Assembly: GCA_963558655.1 (NCBI GenBank)
Contig: CAUWHJ010000008.1
Location: 35,627-99,626, forward strand
Source of the DNA: UMGS1590 sp963558655
GTDB lineage: Bacteria > Bacillota > Peptococcia > Peptococcales > Peptococcaceae
Direction: 5' to 3'
DNA length: 64,000 nt
In this document: positions 26,676 through 35,889 of the stretch, in pieces
Position numbering within the stretch: the first letter of the stretch is position 1
How the letters are laid out: each line of letters begins with the position of its first letter
Translations under genes and position numbers: made by a program
Notes under the pieces: generated by a model
Seen by the model: only the letters and a program-made list of their open reading frames with translations
Told to the model about the DNA's origin: nothing
Databases searched by the model: none

Positions 26676-26740
26676 AGAGATAACGAAAGTGATTCCGCAA
26701 GCATTGTTATAAAGGTTAAGAAAAGAAGGTGTGCATAGAC

Positions 26741-28426
26741 GTGATTGGAGCAGATGTTTTATTAAAATGTCTTGAAAAGCAAGGCGTTGATTTGGTTTTT
26801 GGGTTGCCGGGGGGCGCAGTGATTCCGCTGTATGATCGCCTGAAGCATTTTAGTGTGAAACACATTTTGATGCGTCACGAACAAGGGGCGGTTCATGCTG
26901 CCGATGGTTATGCGCGCGCAACAGGCAAAGTTGGCGTTTGTTTTGCAACGAGCGGTCCTGGTGCTGCCAATATGATGACAGGTTTGGGCACGGCGTCGAT
27001 GGACTCCATTCCTTTGGTGATGATTAGTGGTCAGGTGGCCAGCTCTTTGCTTGGCAAGGACAGCTTCCAGGAAGCGTATGTGACAGGTATGGCAGATGCA
27101 GTAACAAAAGCCAGCGTGATGATTACAGATGCCAGCCAGATTCCGCAGGTGATTGCAGATGCGTTTTATATTGCGGCCAGTGGTCGTCCAGGACCGGTGT
27201 TGGTGGATATTCCAAAAGACCTTTTCACGCAGGATGTGAAAGATCCTGATTTAGATGCAGAGCCAACCGAACGCTACAAAAGAAAACTGAGAAATCCGGT
27301 CATCACGCGTGACCAAACACGTAAAGTGGCACATATGTTGATGGAAGCAGAACGTCCGCTGATTATTGTTGGCGGCGGTGTCAATACAACAGAAGCTGTG
27401 CAGAAAAACATTCTGACGGTGGTTGATAATCTCGATGTGCCTATTTGCCAAACCTTGATGGCCAATGGTGTCATTCCTGGCGACCACAAGAATTTTGTAG
27501 GCATGGTGGGGATGCACGGCACCACCGATGGCAACTATGCCATTCAGCATTGCGATTTGCTGCTGGCAGTGGGAATGCGTTTTGATGACCGTGTTACCAG
27601 CGATACAAGCCGTTTCTCCAAGAACTCTAAGAAAATTCATGTTGACATTGACTCGTCGGAAATAGGCAAGAATGTGTCGGTGGATTTTCCTATCGTTGGT
27701 GATGCAGGTGAATTTTTTGAACAGCTTGCACACGAAGCCGCCAATGAGTATGTAGAACATACTGCGTGGCGGCAGGAGATTGAAGCTCACTATCGGGCTT
27801 TGCGCCAGGGTGATCCGGATACGTTGCCACCAATGGAATTATGTGATGTCATCAATGCTGAGCTTGATGAAAATACGATTGTTGTTACCGATGTTGGGCA
27901 GCATCAGATGTGGTCGGCGCTGTTTCTGCATCCAAAAGGCCCTCGTCATTTTTTAACTTCAGGCGGTTTAGGCACAATGGGTTATGGGCTGCCTGCGGCG
28001 ATTGGTGCACAGTTTGGCGAAAAAGACAAACGTGTTGTTTTGATTACTGGCGATGGCAGTTTTCAGATGAACGAGCAGGAACTCTGTATTGTTAAAGAAT
28101 TTTCTGTTCCGCTGAAGATTGTGATGTTTAACAATGGCTATCTTGGCATGGTGCGCCAGTGGCAGGAAATGTTTAACGATGCCAATTATGCGGCAACACC
28201 ACTTGAAGTTGGGCCAAATTGGGAAAAACTGATGGATGCGTATGATATTCCATACGATCACATTGATACCCTGAATGAAGCGAAGCAACGGCTTCCAGAA
28301 TTGCTGCGTAAAGAAGGGCCAATGTTTATTGAATGTAAAATCAATAGATTGTCCAATGTTTATCCAATGATTCCAGCAGGTTGCTCGTTAGATGAAATAG
28401 TGGGGGAATTTGAAGATGAAGCATAA
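26741..28426 (+). CDS. ilvB: Acetolactate (acetohydroxyacid) synthase catalytic subunit, copy 1
   Basis: About 561 residues, FAD- and thiamin-diphosphate-dependent. Glu47 in RHEQGAVHAADG activates the cofactor. The ThDP site is GDGSFQMNEQE followed by FNNGYLGMVRQWQ, with Trp near 474. That Trp is the residue linked in E. coli to preference for 2-ketobutyrate, so this copy should serve both isoleucine and valine/leucine. The GTG at 26741 fits family N-termini and has AAGAAGG upstream; an in-frame GTG at 26729 is possible. It overlaps ilvN. Confidence 0.95.
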   Translation: MIGADVLLKCLEKQGVDLVFGLPGGAVIPLYDRLKHFSVKHILMRHEQGAVHAADGYARATGKVGVCFATSGPGAANMMTGLGTASMDSIPLVMISGQVASSLLGKDSFQEAYVTGMADAVTKASVMITDASQIPQVIADAFYIAASGRPGPVLVDIPKDLFTQDVKDPDLDAEPTERYKRKLRNPVITRDQTRKVAHMLMEAERPLIIVGGGVNTTEAVQKNILTVVDNLDVPICQTLMANGVIPGDHKNFVGMVGMHGTTDGNYAIQHCDLLLAVGMRFDDRVTSDTSRFSKNSKKIHVDIDSSEIGKNVSVDFPIVGDAGEFFEQLAHEAANEYVEHTAWRQEIEAHYRALRQGDPDTLPPMELCDVINAELDENTIVVTDVGQHQMWSALFLHPKGPRHFLTSGGLGTMGYGLPAAIGAQFGEKDKRVVLITGDGSFQMNEQELCIVKEFSVPLKIVMFNNGYLGMVRQWQEMFNDANYAATPLEVGPNWEKLMDAYDIPYDHIDTLNEAKQRLPELLRKEGPMFIECKINRLSNVYPMIPAGCSLDEIVGEFEDEA

Positions 28427-28901
28427 ATTAGCAGTAACCGTAGAAAACACCCCTGGTGTTTTATCGCGTGTTTCCGGTCTTTTTTCCAGACGTGGCTATA
28501 ACATTGATAGCCTTGTCGTCAGCGACACTGAAGACCCGAGTGTTTCGCGCATGACCATTGTGGTCGATGGTGATGAGGTGACCATCGAGCAAGTCACCAA
28601 GCAGCTTCATAAGCTCATTGATGTCATCAAGGTCAACGACATTACCCGTGAAGACATTGTTGAACGTCAGCTTCTGATGGTGCGTGTGTCCTGCGATCAC
28701 GAAACACGCGGAGAAATTAAAACGTTGATGGATATTTTTCATGCACGCATCATTGATGTTGGGCGCCGCTCCATGATTATTGAAGCGACAGGTGATGATG
28801 ATAAAATTGAAGCCATCATTAAAACCCTGCGTCCGTTTGGTGTGCAGGAAATTGTTAAAACAGGGATTAGCGCCATGGTACGCAGTCCTAAGGAAAAATA
28901 A
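28416..28901 (+). CDS. ilvN: Acetolactate synthase regulatory subunit
   Basis: About 162 residues with an N-terminal ACT domain (VENTPGVLSRVSGLFSRRGYN) and the ALS small-subunit C-terminal domain. It gives valine feedback inhibition and raises catalytic subunit activity. The ATG at 28416 lies inside the end of ilvB, so the two are translationally coupled. Confidence 0.95.
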   Translation: MKHKLAVTVENTPGVLSRVSGLFSRRGYNIDSLVVSDTEDPSVSRMTIVVDGDEVTIEQVTKQLHKLIDVIKVNDITREDIVERQLLMVRVSCDHETRGEIKTLMDIFHARIIDVGRRSMIIEATGDDDKIEAIIKTLRPFGVQEIVKTGISAMVRSPKEK

Positions 28902-28954
28902 TTGTCCGATATAGTCGGTAATTGGTAACGTTTATTTTAGGAGGAATTATTAAA

Positions 28955-29962
28955 ATGGCAGCAAAAGTATTTTATAAAACAGATGTGACACAAAATGTAT
29001 TAACCGGAAAACAGCTCTGTGTTGTGGGCTATGGTTCTCAGGGGCACGCTCATGCAAAGAATCTGCGTGACAGCGGTTTCAGTGTCATCATCGGTATCCG
29101 TGAAGGCAAGTCTGCACAGGCAGCCAGAGAAGATGGCTTTGAAGTATATCCAGTGGCAGAAGCTGTTAAGAAGAGTGATGTCATCATGGTGCTTACGCCA
29201 GACGAAACACAGCCGGATATTTATAAAAATGAAATCGAACCAAACTTGGAAGCTGGCAATGCGCTTGGTTTCGGGCATGGTTTCAATATTCACTTTGGCT
29301 ACATCAAAGCGCCGGAAGGTGTTGACGTGTTCATGTGTGCGCCAAAGGGACCGGGGCACATTGTGCGTCGTGAATTTACCAAAGGTTCTGCGGTGCCTGA
29401 TCTTGTTGCCGTGGCACAAGATGCAACCGGCAACGCATTAGACATTGCGCTGTCTTGGGCTGATGGCATTGGTGGTACGCGGGTTGGTGTGATTCAAACA
29501 ACCTTTAAGGAAGAAACCGAAACCGACCTCTTTGGCGAACAGGCTGTGCTCTGCGGCGGGTTGACTTCTCTCATCGAAGCTGGTTTTGAAACGCTTGTTG
29601 AAGCTGGCTATCAACCAGAAATGGCTTATTTTGAATGTTGCCATGAAATGCGTATGATTATTGATTTGATCTATGAAGGCGGTATGGATAAGATGCGTAA
29701 ATCCATCTCCAACACAGCGGAATATGGCGATTATGTAACCGGGCCACGCATTGTGACCGAGGAAACCAAACAGCATATGAAGGAAGTGTTGGCAGATATT
29801 CAAAGCGGTAAGTTTGCAAAAGAATTCCGTGATGACTATGCCAACGGTTTCAAGAACTTCTATGCTATGCGCGAGCACGAAGCCGGCCATCAGATTGAAG
29901 AAGTGGGCGGTCAGTTACGCAGCATGATGCCATTCCTTAACGCAAACGACCAAAACGATTGA
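28955..29962 (+). CDS. ilvC: Ketol-acid reductoisomerase, class I
   Basis: About 335 residues, class I length. The Rossmann start is VVGYGSQGHAHAKNLRDSG. The catalytic knotted domain has KGPGH, GGLTSLIEAGFE and ECCHEMRMI. It converts acetolactate or acetohydroxybutyrate to the dihydroxy acids using NAD(P)H and magnesium. AGGAGGAAT precedes the ATG at 28955; a frame-extending start at 28922 has no ribosome site. It follows ilvN by about 50 bases. Confidence 0.97.
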   Translation: MAAKVFYKTDVTQNVLTGKQLCVVGYGSQGHAHAKNLRDSGFSVIIGIREGKSAQAAREDGFEVYPVAEAVKKSDVIMVLTPDETQPDIYKNEIEPNLEAGNALGFGHGFNIHFGYIKAPEGVDVFMCAPKGPGHIVRREFTKGSAVPDLVAVAQDATGNALDIALSWADGIGGTRVGVIQTTFKEETETDLFGEQAVLCGGLTSLIEAGFETLVEAGYQPEMAYFECCHEMRMIIDLIYEGGMDKMRKSISNTAEYGDYVTGPRIVTEETKQHMKEVLADIQSGKFAKEFRDDYANGFKNFYAMREHEAGHQIEEVGGQLRSMMPFLNANDQND

Positions 29963-30024
29963 TAACAGATCTCTGACAGGAGCGCAGGTCGCTCTGGGCT
30001 AATGAAGTAAGGAAGGTGTAGCTA

Positions 30025-31674
30025 TTGAACGGCGCGGAGATTTTAGTGCAAGCATTGCGCGACGAAGGCGTAACCGATATTTTTGGCTATCCGGGTGGCG
30101 CCTTATTGGAAATATTTGACGCTCTGGACAAGAGTCCAATCAACAACATTCTTGTTCGTCAGGAGCAGGGAGCCGTGCATGAAGCGAGCGGCTACGCACG
30201 GGCAAAGCACACCGTCGGTGTTTGTATCGCCACAAGTGGGCCGGGGGCGACCAACATGGTAACGGGCATTGCCACTGCCTATATGGACTCTATTCCGGTG
30301 GTTGCCATTACCGGTCAGGTTGCCAAGCATTTGATTGGAACAGATGCGTTTCAGGAAACGGATATTACCGGCATTACCACGCCTATTACCAAGCACAACA
30401 TTCTTGTGCAAAATGCCGAAGACTTACCGCGCATTGTGGCGGAAGCGTTTTACATTGCTAAGGCAGGGCGCCCTGGTCCTGTGCTGATTGATATTCCACG
30501 CGATGTGTCTCAACAGCAGGTGGCTGTCTACGAGCCGTGGAGACAGGTGGATATTCGCAGCTACAAGCCAACGATTTATGGGCATACAGGCATGATTAAA
30601 CGTGCTGCCAAGACGATTGCCGAAGCAGAACGGTTGGCCATCATTGTTGGCGGCGGTGTTAATACGTCTGGTGCAAGCAAAGAAGTGCTGGCATTGGCAG
30701 AAAAGAAAAATTGCCCTGTTGTGTGCACTATGATGGGATTGGGGGCTGTACCAGCTAGCTCGCCGTATGTGGTTGGTATGCTTGGCACCTATGGCAATCA
30801 GGAAGCTAATGATTTGGTGCGTGATGCCGATGTTCTTCTTGCCATAGGCACACGTTTTGATGACCGCATCATCAATGCACCAAACCTTTTTGCACCGCAC
30901 AGTTTCATTATTCATGTGGATGTTGATCCGGCGGAAATTGGCAAAAATATTCAGCCTGACATTCCGATTGTTGGCGATGCCAAACAGGTGATGATACAGT
31001 TGGAAGAAGCCATGCAGCGTAAAGACGCTCAGATGGTCAACTGTCATTATCTGGAACGGGCAAAAGGGGCACCTGTGCCTGACCGCATTGTTCCGAAAGT
31101 GTTGCGTGCACTGAGTGACATTGTTGATCTTGAGCATACCATTTTTACAACGGACGTTGGTCAGCATCAGGTTTGGGCAGCCAACTATCTGCAATGCGAG
31201 GTGCCGCATCAGTTTATATCATCTTGCGGCCTTGGCACAATGGGATACGGTATTCCTGCCGCTGTCGGCGCACAGGTAGCTTGTCCGGAGGCGACGGTTG
31301 TTGCCATTACTGGTGATGGCAGCTTCCAAATGGGTATGTATGAACTGGGCACCATCATGGAGCAAAAGCTGCCGGTGAAGGTTCTTTTGTTTAACAACCA
31401 AACATTGGGCATGGTGCGGCAGCTCCAGTATCATTATGTTGGTCAACGTTATTCTAATGTATTGTTTCAATGTGATATTGATTTCTCAAAGATTTTTGAA
31501 GCGTATGGTTTCAACACTTATCGTATTGAATCGGAAGAGGAGATCAAAGCGGTTTTACAGAAAGCGCTTGCCGATCCTGCCTGCTGTCTGATAGAATGTC
31601 GTGTGCCGATGCCGGATAATTGTTCGCCAATTACGCTCGGTGGGGCGGACATTAACGATATGATTACCTGTTGA
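30025..31674 (+). CDS. Acetolactate synthase catalytic subunit, copy 2
   Basis: 549 residues, the same fold as copy 1 but clearly diverged. Glu47 is in RQEQGAVHEASG, and the ThDP site is GDGSFQMGMYE followed by FNNQTLGMVRQLQ. The key Trp is replaced by Leu (near 467), a change that in E. coli enzymes lowers 2-ketobutyrate preference. This copy may mainly make acetolactate for valine and leucine. The TTG start has AAGGAAGGTG upstream. A small hairpin (GAGCG/CGCTC, 29980-29994) lies between ilvC and this gene. No second regulatory subunit follows. Confidence 0.92.
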   Translation: MNGAEILVQALRDEGVTDIFGYPGGALLEIFDALDKSPINNILVRQEQGAVHEASGYARAKHTVGVCIATSGPGATNMVTGIATAYMDSIPVVAITGQVAKHLIGTDAFQETDITGITTPITKHNILVQNAEDLPRIVAEAFYIAKAGRPGPVLIDIPRDVSQQQVAVYEPWRQVDIRSYKPTIYGHTGMIKRAAKTIAEAERLAIIVGGGVNTSGASKEVLALAEKKNCPVVCTMMGLGAVPASSPYVVGMLGTYGNQEANDLVRDADVLLAIGTRFDDRIINAPNLFAPHSFIIHVDVDPAEIGKNIQPDIPIVGDAKQVMIQLEEAMQRKDAQMVNCHYLERAKGAPVPDRIVPKVLRALSDIVDLEHTIFTTDVGQHQVWAANYLQCEVPHQFISSCGLGTMGYGIPAAVGAQVACPEATVVAITGDGSFQMGMYELGTIMEQKLPVKVLLFNNQTLGMVRQLQYHYVGQRYSNVLFQCDIDFSKIFEAYGFNTYRIESEEEIKAVLQKALADPACCLIECRVPMPDNCSPITLGGADINDMITC

Positions 31675-31685
31675 TCTAAAGACGC

Positions 31686-31714
31686 ACTGCAGCACGAAAG
31701 TGCTGCAGTTTTTG
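31686..31714 (+). terminator. Terminator of the ilv operon
   Basis: A perfect 9-bp stem ACTGCAGCA/TGCTGCAGT with loop CGAAAG and a T-run. Confidence 0.92.
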
Positions 31715-31731
31715 TATGTGGAAAATTTTAC

Positions 31732-31800
31732 AGAACATTTCAGCAAAATCGAGAGAGAACATTTCTTGAAAAAGTCCTCTTGACAAGGACGCGAATGTTC
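31732..31800 (+). promoter_or_regulatory. Candidate operator cluster of the hom-thrB-lysC operon
   Basis: AGAACATTTC occurs at 31732 and 31756, and a third related element lies inverted as GAATGTTC at 31793-31800. A separate inverted repeat GTCCT-N7-AGGAC (31774-31790) encloses the -35 box. The regulator is not known; the first gene of the operon encodes an HTH-ACT protein that could bind here. Confidence 0.45.
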
Positions 31801-31808
31801 GCTAATAT
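31780..31808 (+). promoter_or_regulatory. Promoter of the ACT protein-hom-thrB-lysC operon
   Basis: Consensus TTGACA at 31780 and TAATAT at 31803 with a 17-base spacer. A small hairpin GCGGAT/ATCCGC (31818-31833) lies in the leader. Confidence 0.85.
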
Positions 31809-31860
31809 CCTTTAGTAGCGGATAAAAATCCGCGAAGAATAGACGAAAGGATGGGGCACC

Positions 31861-32313
31861 ATGAAAGATAATGCGGTGTATAAACGCTACATTGTTGACG
31901 AACGTATTTTGCCTGAAGTGATTTTGAAAACAGCTCAGACGAAAGAACTGTTGGCGAAACAGCCGGGGTTGACAATCAATGAAGCAGTGAAGCAAGTTGG
32001 ACTTAGTCGTAGTGCCTTTTACAAATACCGAGATGGCATCTTCCCGTTTTATGAAGCGGTGAAAGAAAAAATAGTGACCATTCAGATCAATATGCAAAAT
32101 GAAGCAGGGGTGCTTTCTCGTTGCTTGAATGTGGTTGCAGATTCTGGCGCTAACATTCTGACGATCAATCAGGGCATTCCTACAGAAGGTATTGCCCGTG
32201 TAACAATTTCTTTTGAGTCGCATTCTGACGAACGCTACAATCTTGAGCTCATGCTTGAAGCCTTATATGACATTCCAGGTGTGCTCCGTATTGAACCGAT
32301 TGGTCAAAATTAA
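31861..32313 (+). CDS. HTH- and ACT-domain protein (PheB/UPF0735 family), likely amino acid sensor-regulator
   Basis: 150 residues. An HTH-like segment is visible at about 37-56 (LTINEAVKQVGLSRSAFYKY), followed by an ACT domain (about 70-147, with NEAGVLSRCLNVVADSGANI). It belongs to the small ACT family often beside pheA or hom; a Bacillus relative (ThrR) is reported to be a DNA-binding regulator of threonine genes. As first gene of hom-thrB-lysC it probably senses an aspartate-family amino acid and controls the operon. The ATG follows AAAGGATGGGG. Confidence 0.85.
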   Translation: MKDNAVYKRYIVDERILPEVILKTAQTKELLAKQPGLTINEAVKQVGLSRSAFYKYRDGIFPFYEAVKEKIVTIQINMQNEAGVLSRCLNVVADSGANILTINQGIPTEGIARVTISFESHSDERYNLELMLEALYDIPGVLRIEPIGQN

Positions 32314-32332
32314 GTGGAAAGGGAGGCGGCGT

Positions 32333-33640
32333 ATGGAACGTTCAATTATTAAAGTAGCACTCTTAGGCATGGGGACCGTTGGTTCCGGTGTTTATGAGGT
32401 CATCGAGCATTTACAGAAAGATAATTTTATTCATAAAGTGGGCGCAGAGGTGCAGATTAAGTATGTGTTGGTGCGCTCCCCTGAAAAATATGCTGGTCAG
32501 GTGGCGGCGCACACCACGCTGACAACGCGTTGGCAGGATATTCTTGCTGATGAGGAAGTGTCGGTGATTGTTGAAGTGATGGGTGGCATTGAACCGGCAC
32601 GTACCTATCTCACTGAAGCATTGCGTGCTGGGAAAAATATTGTTAGTGCCAACAAAGATCTCATTGCTGTGCATGGACAGGAAATGCAGGCGTTGGCAGC
32701 TGAGATGAAGCGTGATTTCCGCTATGAAGCATCTTGTTTAGGCGCCATACCTATTGTGCAGCCATTAAAAGAAAACATGGCGGCAAATCATTTCACAGAG
32801 TTGGTTGGTATCATGAATGGCACCACGAACTACATCTTGACCAATATGGCAGAGAAAGGCCTGAGTTTTGAAGAAGCCCTTGCTGAAGCCACCGCTCTGG
32901 GTTATGCGGAAGCAGATCCAACAGCTGACGTGGAAGGACTGGACGCCGGCCGCAAAGTGGCGATTTTGGCGAACATTGCTTTCCATACGCCTGCCGTGTT
33001 TGACGATGTGCACGTGGAAGGAATTACCAAAATTTCCAAGTTGGATATGGCTTATGCTGATTCCATCGGTTGTGTTGTTAAATTGCTTGGCATTGCTACG
33101 AAGCAAGATGACGGCTTATGCTTGCGTGTGCATCCTGCCATTTTAGCAAAATCGCATCCATTGGCAAATGTGGGTGGTTCGTTCAATGCTGTTTTCGTTC
33201 AAGGGGATGCCATTGACGAGGCGATGTTCTACGGGCGTGGTGCTGGCAAACTGCCAACAGCCAGCGCCGTTGTTGGTGATGTGATTGATATTTGCCGTGA
33301 TATTGTTTATGGTTCGGAAGGCCGTATTGGCGATTATACCTATGAACGTATCCCAATCAAGCCAATGAGCCAGATGAAGAGTCGCTTCTATGTGCGTCTG
33401 CGTATTCCGGATCGTCCACGTGTGTTGGGCGAAGTGGGTATGCTTTTTGGTGACAGTGGCGTCAGCATTGCACAAGCCAAACAGAAGAACTCTACCAATT
33501 CGGAGGACGCTGAATTTATCATTATTACGCATGAGGTGCTTGAAGAAAAGTTCAATGAGGCACTGGAACGTTTGAACAATACCGATTCGGTACGTCAGGT
33601 GGAAAATGTTATTCGCATTTATGGGGGGCTGCCACAATGA
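32333..33640 (+). CDS. hom: Homoserine dehydrogenase
   Basis: About 435 residues: NAD(P)-binding start VALLGMGTVGSGVYE, catalytic domain with MNGTTNYIL and the DPTADVEGLDA segment, and a C-terminal ACT domain (about 350-435) for threonine feedback. It reduces aspartate semialdehyde to homoserine. The true start is the ATG at 32333 behind GGGAGG. The stop overlaps the thrB start by four bases. Confidence 0.97.
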   Translation: MERSIIKVALLGMGTVGSGVYEVIEHLQKDNFIHKVGAEVQIKYVLVRSPEKYAGQVAAHTTLTTRWQDILADEEVSVIVEVMGGIEPARTYLTEALRAGKNIVSANKDLIAVHGQEMQALAAEMKRDFRYEASCLGAIPIVQPLKENMAANHFTELVGIMNGTTNYILTNMAEKGLSFEEALAEATALGYAEADPTADVEGLDAGRKVAILANIAFHTPAVFDDVHVEGITKISKLDMAYADSIGCVVKLLGIATKQDDGLCLRVHPAILAKSHPLANVGGSFNAVFVQGDAIDEAMFYGRGAGKLPTASAVVGDVIDICRDIVYGSEGRIGDYTYERIPIKPMSQMKSRFYVRLRIPDRPRVLGEVGMLFGDSGVSIAQAKQKNSTNSEDAEFIIITHEVLEEKFNEALERLNNTDSVRQVENVIRIYGGLPQ

Positions 33641-34593
33641 ATAGGACGAAATGGTTTGCCGGAGCACCAGAAATCGTTATAAAAACACCGGCAACGTCTG
33701 CCAATATGGGGCCTGGTTTTGATTGCCTGGGCATGGCTGTCAATCTGCACAATGAACTTTGGCTGAAAATCCTGCCTCAGGGAGAAACGTCCCGCATCAG
33801 CGTGGAAGGCTATGGTGAAAATGAACCGCCAAGCCTGGACAATCTCATTTACCGAACGTACGCTGATGCGTTGCAAAAACTTGGGCGTGAGGTGACACCG
33901 GTGGCACTGCACTGCATCAACCGTGTGCCATTTGCCAGAGGGCTGGGGTCCAGCTCGGCTGCGGCGGTAAGCGGTTTGGCTGTGGCGCAGATTGTTTCTG
34001 GTGGCGCATTTTCCAAAGAAGATTTGATGCAGATGGCAACGGCGATTGATGGTCACCCGGATAACGTGTTGCCAGCGCTTTTAGGCGGCATTGTTATTGG
34101 CTGCATGAATGATGCCGGGCGTGTGGTTGCCATGAAAATGGAGCCAATGGCAGGGCTTTATGCCTATGCACTGATTCCGGATTATCCGCTGCCAACCTCG
34201 CAGGCACGCGCAGCCATGCCGGATGGGTATAGCAGAGAAGATGTTGTGCACAACCTGGGGCATCTTGGGCTTTTGGTGGCATCTTTGGCCACAGGAAATA
34301 TGGATACCCTGGCAGACGCTTTTTCTGACCGTGTGCATGAACCGTATCGCTTGCCGCTTATGCCGGGCATCGAAGAAGCAAAGCGCATTGCGCTGGAGCA
34401 TGGGGCGCTTGCAGCCCTTGTCAGTGGTGCAGGTTCCACCATGTTGATTCTTTCTGATGCGCCGCGCGACTTTAGCGCAGCTGTTCAGGCGGTGGAAGCG
34501 TTGGGGTATGGTGCAGAATTGAAAGAAGTATCGCCGATTTCTAGCGGCGTTCAATGCTATAAAAATGAAATGGAGTTGAAACTATGGCCTTAA
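33637..34593 (+). CDS. thrB: Homoserine kinase (GHMP family)
   Basis: 318 residues with the GHMP motifs ATSANMGPGFDCLG at the N-terminus and the phosphate-binding loop FARGLGSSSAAAVS, plus a C-terminal GAGSTM block. It phosphorylates homoserine toward threonine. Overlaps hom by four bases and lysC by ten. thrC is not in this operon. Confidence 0.97.
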   Translation: MNRTKWFAGAPEIVIKTPATSANMGPGFDCLGMAVNLHNELWLKILPQGETSRISVEGYGENEPPSLDNLIYRTYADALQKLGREVTPVALHCINRVPFARGLGSSSAAAVSGLAVAQIVSGGAFSKEDLMQMATAIDGHPDNVLPALLGGIVIGCMNDAGRVVAMKMEPMAGLYAYALIPDYPLPTSQARAAMPDGYSREDVVHNLGHLGLLVASLATGNMDTLADAFSDRVHEPYRLPLMPGIEEAKRIALEHGALAALVSGAGSTMLILSDAPRDFSAAVQAVEALGYGAELKEVSPISSGVQCYKNEMELKLWP

Positions 34594-35813
34594 TTGTACA
34601 AAAATTTGGCGGCACCTCTGTCGCTGATCCCGATCGTGTAAAGTTTGTGGCGGAGCACGTCGCAAAAACCAAACGCGATGGCAATGATGTGGTCGTGGTT
34701 GTTTCGGCACCGGCTGGAATGACCGATGACTTAACAAACCGTGCGTTCAAAATCAGCGAGATGCCAAATCCTCGCGAAATGGATATGCTGCTTTCAACGG
34801 GTGAGCAAATCTCTATTGCGCTTACGGCAATGGCGTTGCAGGAGCTTGGCTTAGATGCTGTTTCTCATACAGGCCCTCAGGTGTGCATACGCACCGATGA
34901 TTCTCACCAAAAAGCACGCATTGTGGACATCAATGCAGCTAAGATTGGCAAAGAATTGTCCGAGGATAAAGTGGTTATTATTGCGGGCTTCCAGGGAATT
35001 GGCCCTGATGATGAAATTTACACCCTTGGGCGTGGCGGTTCTGATACAACCGCTGTGGCCATTGCTGCTGCTATTGGCGCTGATGTGTGCGAAATTTATA
35101 CGGATGTAGATGGCATCTATACCTGCGACCCACGCATGGTGCCAAATGCCACCAAGCTCAAGAAAATTTCCTATGATGAAATGCTTGAGTTGGCAAGCCT
35201 TGGTGCCAAAGTGCTGCATCCACGCTCTGTCGAAGTTGCTAAACTGCATGATGTGAAGCTCTGTGTCCGCTCCAGTTTTAATACATACATAGGAGGAACT
35301 TACGTGGTTAAATCAGAAGAACTCGAAAAAGAATATGCCGTCACTGGGATTGCCAGCGATAAGAATGTAGCGAAAGTCAGCATCTTTGGCGTAGAAGACC
35401 GTCCAGGAATTGCTGCGGAAATTTTCAGCGCTTTGGCTGAAGAAAAAATCAGCGTGGATATGATTATCCAGAGTGCTATGGTAGATGGTCTTAACGACAT
35501 CGCTTTTACGATTACAAAGAGCGATGCGAAACGTGCTAAGCTCATCATTGAAAGTTTGCAGAACACCCTGCGTTATCGTGAATTTATGGTCGATGACGAA
35601 GTGGTGAAGATTTCTGTGGTAGGTGCCGGCATGGTTGGCGCTCATGGTGTGGCAGCGCGTATGTTTACCGCACTGCGTGATGCAGGCATTAACATCGACC
35701 TCATTGGCACATCTGAGGTGAAAATTTCCGTCATCGTGAAACACGATGAAGATACGCTGAAAAAAGGCTTGCAAGCCATTCATGATGCCTTTGAACTTGA
35801 TAAAATTGAATAA
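34584..35813 (+). CDS. lysC: Aspartate kinase, alpha/beta type
   Basis: 409 residues: an amino acid kinase domain (about 1-240, with KFGGTSVADPDR and GRGGSDTTAV) followed by two ACT domains (about 260-409) that carry lysine/threonine feedback. It makes aspartyl phosphate, the first step toward lysine, threonine and methionine. The length equals the Bacillus aspartokinase II alpha subunit. An internal AGGAGG plus in-frame GTG at 35304 would also make a separate ACT-only beta subunit of 170 residues, as known for Bacillus. Last gene of the operon. Confidence 0.96.
   Translation: MALIVQKFGGTSVADPDRVKFVAEHVAKTKRDGNDVVVVVSAPAGMTDDLTNRAFKISEMPNPREMDMLLSTGEQISIALTAMALQELGLDAVSHTGPQVCIRTDDSHQKARIVDINAAKIGKELSEDKVVIIAGFQGIGPDDEIYTLGRGGSDTTAVAIAAAIGADVCEIYTDVDGIYTCDPRMVPNATKLKKISYDEMLELASLGAKVLHPRSVEVAKLHDVKLCVRSSFNTYIGGTYVVKSEELEKEYAVTGIASDKNVAKVSIFGVEDRPGIAAEIFSALAEEKISVDMIIQSAMVDGLNDIAFTITKSDAKRAKLIIESLQNTLRYREFMVDDEVVKISVVGAGMVGAHGVAARMFTALRDAGINIDLIGTSEVKISVIVKHDEDTLKKGLQAIHDAFELDKIE
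35291..35306 (+). promoter_or_regulatory. Internal ribosome site and GTG start for the aspartate kinase beta subunit
   Basis: Perfect AGGAGG (35291-35296), a 7-base spacer, then GTG at 35304 in frame with lysC at codon 241, exactly between the kinase domain and the ACT domains. Translation from here gives 170 residues, near the size of the Bacillus beta subunit. It occurs in codons for Gly-Gly-Thr-Tyr that do not require this spelling. Confidence 0.7.
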
Positions 35814-35824
35814 GCGTCCTTTTT

Positions 35825-35861
35825 TCGCTCCCGCATGGTCGGGGGCGGGGCGATTTTTTTG
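35825..35861 (+). terminator. Terminator after lysC
   Basis: GC-rich stem TCGC-CCCGC with GCGGG-GCGA (one bulged T), a ten-base loop and a seven-T tail. Confidence 0.85.
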
Positions 35862-35889
35862 TTTCTGTACAAACGGTGGCATCTGTAAA

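Noticed and set aside
26321..26740. T-box or leader-peptide control of the ilv operon
   Set aside because: No T-box sequence (AGGGTGGNACCGCG type) and no short peptide rich in Leu/Val/Ile codons; the leader is only about 60 bases.
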